Source: Lobulomyces angularis (Eukaryota; Chytridiomycota; Chytridiomycetes; Lobulomycetales; Lobulomycetaceae). Taken from it: a stretch of DNA of 38,848 nucleotides. Below the pieces are notes generated by a model. That model did no database searches and was not told the DNA's origin. It saw nothing but the letters and a program-made list of their open reading frames with translations. The stretch is from positions 5,030-43,877 of the forward strand of contig JADHYX010000175.1 in the NCBI GenBank assembly GCA_027604685.1, read 5' to 3'. Shown here piece by piece: positions 1-9,222 of the stretch (its first letter is position 1; every line of letters begins with the position of its first letter). The translations under genes and the position numbers were made by a program.

Positions 1-46
1 AAAAAAAAAAAAACCAAAAATAAAAGTATTAAATTTCAAAAAGATT

Positions 47-693
47 TTACTTTTCTTTATGAGATTTTTTAACTTCGACTTCGGAAACTTTAGTCACAGA
101 GTATTTAACTGGATTAAACCAAGCAGTAGTAACTAAAATTTTTAATTTTTAAAAGAAAAAAATTACCAGATAAAAAAAAAATTTACCAGTATTATAAAGC
201 AAATTTTTTACACCTTCAATATAAGTTTCTGGATTATTTCTAACATTTTCAAACTCTTCGTTAAACCTTAATTCGACTTCAGTTTCGTTAAAGATACTGT
301 CATCATTTTCGCTATTTGAAGAAACATTAAATTTTTTAAAACGCTGTGACTGGTGAGCTTTTGGTTTAAAAAAACCTGGATATGCTCTAAAAAGAGACAG
401 CGTAAATATCAATAACCTATCACCAAAATTAATATATCTTTTAAAAAGTATTTTAATCGCCTCAGACTCTGTTAACTTTTCTATAGCGTAATCTAATTTA
501 TGCATTTAAAAAAATTTTTTTTAATGTATTGAGTTTTTTCCTTTGTTTTCTTTTTACCAAATTGTCCAACTCTTTTTAAACTTGATAATAATAAACTAAA
601 AAGTGAAGCTTCGAATAAAATTATTAAAATTCTTGTGTAAGAAAAAAATTGTAAAAGTATAAAAGACAGAGCCAGTATGTATAATGAATCCAT
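47..693 (-). CDS. Unrecognised small membrane protein, 3 exons
   Basis: I read three exons on the minus strand: 693-558, 492-187 and 132-47. Both introns (65 and 54 nt) have GTAAA donors and TAG acceptors and keep the frame, giving about 175 residues. The N-terminus (MDSLYILALSFILLQFF) is a hydrophobic segment that could be a signal anchor, and a second hydrophobic stretch follows near residue 25. The middle has a basic, aromatic patch (RAYPGFFKPKAHQSQRF) and then an acidic Ser/Asn-rich linker. The end is Lys-rich (KKSHKEK). I do not recognise the family. The clean splicing of three open exons is the main reason to call it real. The start is the only in-frame ATG ahead of the hydrophobic segment. 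Function is unknown; a membrane or organelle location is inference from the hydrophobic N-terminus. Confidence 0.6.
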
Positions 694-1666
694 TTTTTTT
701 TGTAAAATATGTTTTTTTTTTTTTTAGATTTATCTATAAACACGTATAATTATTATTGTTTTATTTTTTATTTTTTTATTTACTTATTTAAAAAAAATTT
801 TTAAAAATTCAAAAATAAAAATTTAATTTTAAATTTTTGTATAAAAAATCGAATCAAATTTTTTTTTTGTAGCCACTCAACTTTGCAAAGAGACTTGAAT
901 TTTTTTTGTTCTTTGCTTACAAAAGATGAACAACAAATGGAATTACTCTTTTGCAACAAATCAAGAAGGATCCACCAGCTGCATTGCACCAAACATCCTT
1001 GTTTTTTAATGAACAACACAGATCAGACAATCTAACAATCTTAGATTCATATACATACTGGCTCTCTCTTGAATAATGTTTCAGGTTGCTTTATAACAAA
1101 AGAAGCATTTCAGTATCACACTCACTTCTTTTTTTTTCACTGCTACAAAATCAAATTCTTGTCACTGGAAACATTTTACTTTTAATGATCATTAATAATA
1201 TTAATCCAATTTTATTTATTAAAAACAGTTCTGCTGATTAATCATCACTATAATGTAATTTTTTTTATTTATGCATCATATATTCAACTGGGAGCAAAAA
1301 AAAAAAAATATATTTTAGTAATTGAGAAACGATACAATTTTTTTCTTATAAATATTATTGTAATTTTATGAAATAAATTGAATTTTAATAATAATTTTGA
1401 AAAAGTATTAAAACTTTATTTCTTTCTTTTGAAAAATTGAACTTAATCAAATTTATTTCATTAAAAGTAGAATTTTTTAGATCAGGAAATTTGTTAAAAG
1501 GTCAATTTTAAATGGAATTTATAATTACTTTTTTTAAAATTGTAAAATCTTTTGAAGAATTAAGTAATTCATAACGATAACGATAAATTTTAGTTACTTT
1601 GATTTAATGAAAAATTTATTTTTTTTTGATACTTTACATAACCCCAAATCCCTCACTCCAACTTCA
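694..1666. other. Intergenic stretch, no supported gene
   Basis: I see no splice-consistent gene here. Positions about 870-1130 are less AT-rich than the surroundings and have mixed composition. They could hold a non-coding RNA or unrecognised exons, but I recognise no snRNA or tRNA signature. Positions 1044-1064 match the start of the neighbouring minus-strand gene in inverted orientation (see findings). Confidence 0.5.
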
Positions 1667-2155
1667 ATGTCTACCATAGAAGAATTTCAGCAGGTCTTAA
1701 AGGAGAGCCTAGAAAAACGAGGAGTTATTACTGACATTGAAGCAAAGATTAGAGAAGAATTGTTTAATTTAATTGAAAACACCGTAAAAACAAACTAAAA
1801 CTTATTTTTTTTTTTAATAAAACAAAAAAAATTATTTTGTTAGACTGAATCTAAAAAACTTCCAACTAAAGAAGAAATTCTAATAAACAATCTTATTTTT
1901 GAATATTTGCAATATCAGAATTATAAGCATACTTCAGCTTTATTTAGAAAGGAAACAAATTTGGATGAAAACCTGTTGAGTAGAAGGGAATTAAAAACCG
2001 GTATATTTGATTATTTTCACCAATAGTATTAATCGTATACATTTTTAATTACAGACTTAAAAGTAGACGATCAAAACTTAAAAAGTCTACCGTTAATTTA
2101 TGGACTATGTTTAAGAAAACTGAATTTTGAAAATGATGGAAATAATGCAGAATGA
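1667..2155 (+). CDS. CEP20: CEP20/FOR20-like centrosomal protein (FOP N-terminal-like, LisH)
   Basis: Three exons, 1667-1783, 1844-2000 and 2055-2155, encode about 124 residues. The protein follows the FOPNL/CEP20 family from end to end. It starts with a helical dimerisation segment (STIEEFQQVLKESLEKRGV), continues with the LisH-like block (ILINNLIFEYLQYQNYKHT) and ends with SLPLIYGLCLRKL, matching the family's IPLLYG motif. CEP20/FOR20 is a small basal-body and centriolar-satellite protein needed for ciliary assembly in animals and ciliates, so its presence argues for a flagellated life stage. I chose the ATG at 1667 because it aligns with the usual N-terminus; an in-frame ATG at 1607 would add 20 unconserved residues. 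Length is a little shorter than the human protein, which has a longer tail. Confidence 0.9.
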
Positions 2156-2581
2156 TAACATAACTTTAATGGCATTATTTTTCAGTACCTTTTTTTTAAC
2201 CTAAGCACCTCATCAAAGTTACAAAAGCAATTTTTTGTTTTAAAACATATAAATTAATTTTATTTTTTTCCGAATTTTAACTTACAGTTGTTAACTTATA
2301 GTAAAATTTAAATAAAAATGTTATATACCATTATTGTTCTTTCTTTTATTTTTTAAAATTTATCATTAAACATGCTTCATTGTAGTATTAGACAGCTTAA
2401 CTTGCGACCATTCTAATTTTAACCTATACTGGAATACTACTTTGGTATTTCAACTTTAAATATAGGTTTTTTGAAAACTAAAAAAGTTTGGTTGATTTTC
2501 AGGGTTTTTTAAATAAAGTCTATTTTTTAAAAAAAAAAAAAAAAGGAAATTTTTCAATCTGCACCTTTTATCACATAAAAA
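2156..2581 (+). other. Intergenic spacer
   Basis: AT-rich spacer between CEP20 and PPIH with poly-A and poly-T tracts. I see no open exon pair or RNA gene in it. It presumably holds the CEP20 3' end and the PPIH promoter. Confidence 0.5.
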
Positions 2582-3470
2582 ATGTCAACAACGAATTCAT
2601 CTACTGTAAATCCTGTAGTATTTTTTGATATTAGCATTGCAGGAATGAATCAAGGAAGGTTGAAAATCGAACTAGTATGATTAAATTATTAATAAGTTCT
2701 TTTTTTTTTTTTTTTAGAATTTATTTTATAAAACGCAAATTTTATAAAATAAAGAAAAATTAAAAACATAAAAAAATGAAAAAAAAAATAAATAACATTA
2801 AATTTTTAACAGTTTAAAGATGCCTGTCCAAAAACTACAGAAAATTTTAGACAACTTTGTACTGGTGAGTATAAAGTTTTAGGAAAACCACAAGGATATA
2901 AAGGTGCAAAATTTCATAGAGTTATTAAAGGTAGATCATAGCAGTACAAAATTTGTTTTAATTTTTTCTTTTTCTTTTTAATTTTATTTTATTTTTAGAC
3001 TTTATGGTGCAAGGTGGTGATTTTATAAAAGGTGATGGAACAGGATCTTTTTCTATATATGGAGGTATGTAATGTATGATTCTTATTTTTTATTAAAGAA
3101 CCTTAAAGATAAATTTGATGATGAAAATTTGTCTCTGAAGCACAGTGGTCCAGGATTACTGTCGATGGCGAACAGTGGTCCTAACACGAACGGTAGTCAG
3201 TTTTTTATTACATGTGCAAAATGTGATTTCTTGGTTTTTATAAATTTTTTTTTTACTTCTTTTAAGTTAAAATATGAAATCAAAACAGGATGGAAAGCAT
3301 GTGGTTTTTGGCAGATTAATAGATGGATTATTAACATTAAGAAAAATAGAGAATGTTCCTACTGGTGGCAATAACCTTCCTATGGTATTACTTATTTTTT
3401 TTACTTTTAAAGTATTTTTTTAATTGTGTTTTAGCTTCCAATAATTATAAGTGAATGCGGCGAAATGTAA
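2582..3470 (+). CDS. PPIH: Peptidyl-prolyl cis-trans isomerase H (spliceosomal cyclophilin)
   Basis: Six exons, 2582-2674, 2813-2930, 2999-3064, 3109-3233, 3289-3384 and 3435-3470, give about 177 residues, the same length as the human protein. The N-terminus ([17 protein letters not shown]) matches cyclophilin H rather than cyclophilin A. The core has [27 protein letters not shown] (with the catalytic Arg), [16 protein letters not shown] and the end ISECGEM. In animals PPIH binds PRPF4/PRPF3 in the U4/U6.U5 tri-snRNP and catalyses prolyl isomerisation there, which fits a genome this rich in introns. Donor and acceptor choice was fixed by the conserved frame; the exon-4 acceptor at 3108 is preferred over an earlier AAAG because the earlier one gives a stop. 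Identification is firm. Confidence 0.95.
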
Positions 3471-3961
3471 ATAGTGAAGTTAACGTTAGCCAAAATAGCT
3501 GGTTCTTTAAAAAAAATAAATAATATTTAATATAAGTAGAATTAATGCCAAAAGTTTTCATTTTTAGAATATTGCAGTTATTAAATTCTTTACACATTTT
3601 GTTTAAAATACTTTTATTCCTGAAACCTTGGTAAAATTGTTTAAAGTGATGCATCTTCAGTAGGTTTTACTACTAATAACTTTTGGTTTATTTTTTGGTA
3701 ATTGTTTGTTAGTTTTCCTTTTCACATTTCAATTTTTGTGTTGTGAAGTTCCATTCATTTTCCTTCCAAAGAAAAGGATTTTATGGTTTTGTGGAACTAG
3801 GTTTTTTAGTTTAAACTTTAATAATTTTAAATTAAAAAAAAAATTGGTTGATCAAATTAAAGTAAAAATTATTGATTTCAGCTTTTTTTTTAACAGTTAA
3901 TTTTCAACTAATCCAAGTCAATTAAACCAACAAAAGAAAAAAATATTTTGATTTAAAAACA
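3471..3961 (+). other. Intergenic spacer
   Basis: The spacer between PPIH and CCT5 is AT-rich. The short open frames on both strands (3706-3900 plus, 3445-3654 minus) have low-complexity composition, no splice partners and no recognisable motifs, so I treat them as chance. Confidence 0.5.
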
Positions 3962-6010
3962 ATGTCAGCGGTTTATGCACAAGATGAGTATGGTAGACCT
4001 ATTATTATTGTCAGAGAAGGTCAAAAAAAACAAAGAGTTTCTGGAATTGAGGCTCATAAGGTATAGTTAATAATTAGCCAAAAAAAATAAACAAAATAAA
4101 ATAAACAAAAGAAAAAATTCTGAAAGCTAAATTTTTTCTCATTTAAATTTTTACAAAATTTTTTTTGTTGCCAATCTAGTCCCATATTTTAGCAGCTAGA
4201 GCGGTTGCCAATATAGTAAAAACTTCGCTGGGGCCACGAGGATTGGATAAAATTTTAATTTCTCCAGATGGAGAAATAACCGTTACCAATGATGGGGCTA
4301 CAATTTTAACTCAAATGGAAGTGCAGCATCAAATTGCCAAACTTTTGGTGCAGCTCTCTAAGTCGCAAGATGATGAAATTGGTGATGGAACTACCGGGGT
4401 CGTTGTAATGGCTGGTGCCTTGTTGGAAGAAGCAGATGCAATGTTGGATCGTGGAATTCATCCTATTGCCATTGCTGATGGTTACGAAAGGGCATGTAAT
4501 GTTGCCGTTGCACACTTAGAATCTATTGCTGATACTGTTCCTTTTGATAAAAATAATACTGATATGTTAATGAGAACTGCCAAAACCAGTTTGGGTTCCA
4601 AAATGTAAATATAATTTTTAAATTTTTTTTTATTTGTGTTGTTTTTTATTTACAGTGTCTCAAAATGTCATGATAAGTTTGCCAAAATGGCTGTGGATGC
4701 TGTTCTTTCGGTAGCGGATCTAGAAAGAAAAGATGTCGATTTTGAGCTGATTAAAGTTGATGGTAAAATGGGAGGAAGTTTAGTAGATAGCGTATTAGTG
4801 AAAGGAGTTGTTGTTGACAAAGACTTTAGTCATCCTCAAATGCCTAAAGAATTAAAAAACTGTAAAATTGCAATCTTGACATGTCCTTTTGAACCTCCAA
4901 AGTAATGACAGATAATAATTACGCAACTCACTAACCTTTTGTTAAAAAAATTAAACTAGGCCAAAAACAAAGCATCAATTAGATATCACTTCTGTAGAAG
5001 AATATAAAAATTTACAACAATATGAAAAAGACAAATTTAATGAAATGGTTAAACAAGTAAAAGATAGCGGAGCCAACCTTGTTATTTGTCAGTGGGGTTT
5101 TGACGATGAAGCAAATCATCTTTTGATGCAAAATCAACTCCCAGCAGTGCGATGGGTAGGTGGTCCTGAGATTGAATTAATTGCAATTGCTACAAATGGA
5201 AGAATTGTACCAAGATTTGCGGAATTGACACCAGAAAAATTGGGTTTCGCTGGTACTGTGAAAGAAGTTGCTTTTGGCACAACAAAAGATAGAATGTTAG
5301 TAATAGAAGAATGCGCCAATTCTAGAGCTGTTACAGTATTTGTTAGAGGCGGTAATAAGATGGTATATATGAATAAAAGAGATTTTCTGCAATTATTAAA
5401 CATCCGACATTAGATTATTGACGAAGCAAAGCGCAGTTTACATGATGCAATCTGTGTGGTTAGAAATTTAGTAAGAGATAACAGGATAGTTTACGGTGGA
5501 GGAGCAGCAGAAATTACTTGTTCATTAGCAATTGAAAAAGCTGCAGACCAAGTAAATTTTCTCATTAATTATAATATTTTAATTAATTGTTATTAAACGT
5601 ATAGGTTTCCAGTATCGAACAATACGCAATGAGAGGCTTTGCTTCTGCGCTAGATGCAATTCCGTTAGCGCTAGCCGAAAATAGTGGTTTAAGTCCCATT
5701 GAAACTTTAGCGGATGTTAAATCTCGACATGCTACAGAGAATAACCCTTGGTTAGGAATCGATTGCAATCTTAAAGGATCCAATGGTAAGAATAAAAAAT
5801 ACTTTTTTTGTTTTATTGTATTTTTTTGTATTTAGATATGAGAAAACAGTTTGTTTTTGATCCACTTTTAAGCAAGAGAAGTCAGTTTTTACTTGCAACA
5901 CAGTTGGTTAAGATGATCTTAAAAATTGATGATGGTAAAAACATGTATTTAGTTTTTTAAAATGCTTACCCCTATTTTTAGTTATTATGCCAGGAGAAAT
6001 TGAAGGTTGA
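3962..6010 (+). CDS. CCT5: T-complex protein 1 (CCT) subunit epsilon
   Basis: Eight exons, 3962-4060, 4180-4604, 4656-4901, 4960-5362, 5414-5551, 5605-5785, 5836-5934 and 5982-6010, encode about 539 residues, close to the human length of 541. CCT subunits form the cytosolic group II chaperonin that folds actin and tubulin using ATP. Visible signatures include [20 protein letters not shown], the ATPase motif [47 protein letters not shown] and [14 protein letters not shown]. The epsilon assignment rests on the DEYGRP start, [11 protein letters not shown] and [13 protein letters not shown], which are epsilon-specific. The last codons (IMPGEIEG) then meet a TGA. An open fragment 450 nt downstream could be an alternative end (see findings). 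Confidence 0.96.
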
Positions 6011-6601
6011 TATGAATATAATTAATTAAATTTTTTTTTTTTAAGTTTATTTTATAATTTGTGTAATATTTTTGGAAAAATTTTTAAGTTTTGTTTTTTA
6101 CAGTTTTCTTTAAAAAATGTATTTTTTTTAATTTAATTTTATGTTTTATGAGAATATATTTATTATGTTTAAATAATTTGAAAATTTCACCATAAGAAAA
6201 CCTGTCTTTTTTGCAGAGAATATTTGAATATAATTTTTGATAGCTTCATCAAATTTAAAGTGATTGCAGTTAGACAAGAAGCATCATATCATTCTGTTTG
6301 TGAAAATCTCCTATGATAATGACTGTTACCAACTAAATATTCCTTAATCAATTTTATAGTAAAACAGCTTGTTATAATAAGACTTTTAAAATTGCAAACA
6401 ATAAAAAAAAATTAATTCTTATTTTATGTTCATAATTATTAAGAGTCTATTTTTGGTTATAGGAATATTGAGAGATGAAAGAGCATTTGATGTTGAAGAT
6501 GAAGACCACCATGCTGAATCTTTCGATTTGGGCAGTGCTTTCAACTGTTAAATATTATAAAAACCCTTTAACCCTACAATTTTTCCTTCTGTAAAAGCAG
6601 T
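6011..6601 (+). other. Spacer with one orphan open segment
   Basis: This is mostly T-rich non-coding sequence between CCT5 and the PKA-like gene. Positions 6463-6551 follow a good acceptor (GGTTATAG) and read as an open acidic segment containing RDERAFDVEDEDHHAESF, ending in TAA. It has no ATG. It may be an alternative last exon of CCT5 or a chance frame. Confidence 0.35.
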
Positions 6602-8290
6602 ATGATGGTGGGTGACCTTGAGTCGATATCAAAAAGGAAGTTTTTTTCCAAATCTGGTAAACAAAAAGTTTTGGTTATTTATTTTTTTTTTAAATTTTTA
6701 TCAAACAAAAAAGATTTTACACCATGCAAAAATTCTTCAAAAGTTTATGAATTAAAAGATTTTAAATTAATAAAAACTATTGGTACTGGAACATTTGTAA
6801 GTAATAATTTTATCATAAAAAATATATATTTGTATTTTTTTTTTTTTTTTTGTTAATCCACATTTACAGTTCCTTGAGTTTTTTTTTGTTTAATTTATAC
6901 ATAAAAAAAAAAAACTTAAAAAATTAATCTTAATAATACTTTACTTATGACTAGGGAAGAGTATATTTAACTAAATTTCATCACAATTCAGAATATTTTG
7001 CAATGAAAATTTTAAAAAAGGGTGATGTTGTAAGATTGAAACAAGTGGAACACGTTAATAATGAGAGAAATATTTTAATATCGATCAAATTTCCATTTAT
7101 TATTAAGCTATTTCAAACTTTTCAAGATAAAGTATCACTTTATATGTTGCAGGAGTATGGAATTGGTACTTTTCATTTTTTTTTAACTAAATTTTTTTAT
7201 GGATAATTTCTATTCTACATCTTTCAAAAAAAAAAAAAATATAAATTATAATCAAAATACTTTATTGATAATAAAAAAAAATATATAAATGTTAGGTGGA
7301 GAAGTTTTTTCTTATCTCAGAAAAAATGAAAGATTTGATGATTACACTACAAAATTTTATATAGCTGAGGTTATCTTGGCAATTGAATATTTACATTCTC
7401 AAGATATCATCTACAGAGATTTGAAGCCGGAAAATTTGGTACATACTGATTAAAATTTTTTTCTTAACTATTTTTAAATTAAAAAAAAATAGTTATTAGA
7501 CTCAATTGGTCACATTAAAATAGTTGACTTTGGTTTTGCAAGAAAAATAGAAAATAATATTTGTTATACATTCTGCGGCACAAATGAATATCTTGCTCGT
7601 AATATCTTACTTTGGCAATCTTTTAACTCTTTTTTACTACAGCTGAGATTGTTAGAGGAAAGGGATATGGGAAATCCGTTGATTGGTGGGCACTCGGAAT
7701 TCTCACTTACGAGTTTCTTGTTGGATTCACTCCATTTTATGACGCATCACCTTTGGAGATATATGTAATAAAACAACAATTATAATTTTTGTTAATTTTT
7801 CTTTTATAGAAAAAAATTTTCGTTGGAGAAATAAAATTCTATTTAAATTTTAATCAAATAAGTAAAGATTTTGTGAGGCGCCTGCTTCAACAAGATTTAA
7901 CAAGAAGGTTTATAAATTATTTTTATTTATTATTATTTTTTTTTGTTAACCATAATAATTTATCTTTTATCTCTTTCTTTTATTCCTTAGGTTGGGAAAT
8001 TTAAAAAATGGTGTAATTGATATAAAATCTCATAGATGGTTTCAAGGAATAGATTTTAATGAATTATTGTGCAAAAATAGCAATTTAAGAGTTCCTTTTA
8101 AACCGACTTTCAAGTCTTTTAGTGACACTGGAAATTTTGATGCTTATGAGGAAATTAATCTTAAAAAATCCTGTAAAGATAAAAAACTAGAGTTTCAAAA
8201 TTTTGACGAATTATTTAAAGGTAAACCTTTTCATAATTAAAAAAAAAAAAAATAATAGTAATAATATTTTTTTTTATCCTAGATTTTTGA
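6602..8290 (+). CDS. cAMP-dependent protein kinase catalytic subunit-like (paralog 1)
   Basis: Nine exons, 6602-6656, 6714-6796, 6955-7165, 7296-7438, 7493-7598, 7643-7764, 7810-7907, 7991-8220 and 8283-8290, give about 351 residues, the usual PKA-C length. Motifs run in order: the Gly loop GTGTFGRVY, the ATP-site lysine in FAMKILKK, the helix-C glutamate in NNERNIL, catalytic [14 protein letters not shown], activation-loop TFCGT followed by LAPE, and [13 protein letters not shown]. The C-terminal AGC tail ends in FKDF, the hydrophobic motif PKA uses in place of a phosphorylated one. FKDF exists only if the two-codon last exon at 8283-8290 is spliced on. The usual GTPE of the P+1 region reads GTNE here, a mild divergence. 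A second, more canonical copy lies at 18627-20055 on the other strand and shares five intron positions. PKA-C phosphorylates Ser/Thr in cAMP signalling and is held by regulatory subunits. Confidence 0.9.
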
Positions 8291-8519
8291 GTTTCATTGC
8301 TGGTTGTAAATTTTCTTTTTTTTTGTGGTGTAAAATAGATTGAGATTTTAAAATTTTTCTTTAAAATATAAACTGGAAGTTTTATTTTAACTTTAAGTTG
8401 TAGAAATAAGTTTTTTTTTGTAAAAAATATAGATCACAATAGATTATTTCTTTTTAAATTTTTTATTTTTGTATTTAAATATAAAAACTAAACAAGTCTA
8501 TTTTTTTGTGATTTATAAT

Positions 8520-8810
8520 ATGCATATTAACATCTATAAAAGTTTATCATATCTGAATGTACAAATTTGTTTAAACTTTAGTCATTTTATAAGTCTTATT
8601 GTATACAATAATAACCACGAAAAATATCCTTTATGGATTATACAAAAAAGGTTAATTAAAATTTAAAATTGTTTAAATTAGACTAGAGGTATTGGTAATT
8701 AACAACTGCTGATATCTCATCAGGACAAAACTGTTGAAGAGTTGATATTAACAGAAAAGGATCTGGAGGTTCTGGTTCAGCAAAGTGTTAGGAATGTTAA
8801 TATTTATTAA
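8520..8810 (+). CDS. Possible small gene with two very short introns
   Basis: Three segments, 8520-8650, 8682-8694 and 8724-8810, join in frame across candidate introns of 31 and 29 nt, giving about 76 residues. The second half (KRLEVLDKTVEELILTEKD, then a short tail) looks like a helical, heptad-rich segment; the first half is hydrophobic and less convincing. I do not recognise a family. These introns are shorter than most in the window, but a 27-nt intron is also likely at 9841-9867. An alternative donor GTTAAT at 8795 with an acceptor ending at 8846 would replace the last residues by a Lys-rich tail. These exons could also belong to the 5' part of the downstream pseudokinase-RhoGEF gene, because its first clear exon opens at 9172 without an ATG at the splice edge. 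Confidence 0.3.
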
Positions 8811-8842
8811 ATTGACGTATTGTTGATTGATTTGATAACAGA

Positions 8843-8920
8843 AAATAAAAAAAAAAAAAGATTCACTACTTGATAATAACAAAAAAAAGATTCACTACTT
8901 GATAATAACAAAAAAAAGAT
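8843..8920. repeat. 29-bp tandem repeat, about 2.3 copies
   Basis: The unit (poly-A followed by GATTCACTACTTGATAATAAC) occurs at about 8859 and again 29 nt later, with the start of a third copy at 8918. The two full copies are identical, which suggests recent slippage duplication. It lies in non-coding sequence upstream of the RhoGEF gene. Confidence 0.85.
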
Positions 8921-9222
8921 GCAATTGTTTATTTAAATTACCAAAAATTTGATTTAGACATTATTTGTGCTTTAATTTGTATTAAATTATATTATGAATA
9001 AGAACTTTTTATATACTACCCTACCAGTAACATAAAAAAAAACATTTAAATTAGATTTATCAAAAAAAAGGAACTTTGAATTTATTCAACGGGATTTCTT
9101 TAAAGAATAATATTAAACTTTATTTAAGCACTTAAAAAATTCTTTATTGGTGTCTACTCGTGTTTTTTTAGAAATTTTCCAAACAAAGGTTTCAGAAATA
9201 TCCTCAATACCAAGTATCAGCA

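Noticed and set aside
801..1019. Minus-strand 72-codon open frame
   Set aside because: No ATG context, splice partner or family motif. Composition is Lys/Phe-rich, as expected from AT-rich non-coding sequence.
870..1130. U2, U4, U5 or U1 snRNA in the less AT-rich patch
   Set aside because: None of the conserved snRNA core sequences that I know (branch-point pairing, U5 loop, Sm site context) is present on either strand.
3706..3900. Plus-strand hydrophobic open frame before CCT5
   Set aside because: Low-complexity Phe/Lys composition and no motif; it lies in the CCT5 promoter region.
5134..5403. Minus-strand open frame inside CCT5
   Set aside because: Entirely antisense to a conserved chaperonin exon.
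8859..8920. CRISPR-like array
   Set aside because: Only about 2.3 direct 29-bp copies with no spacers between them in a eukaryotic genome; simple tandem duplication.
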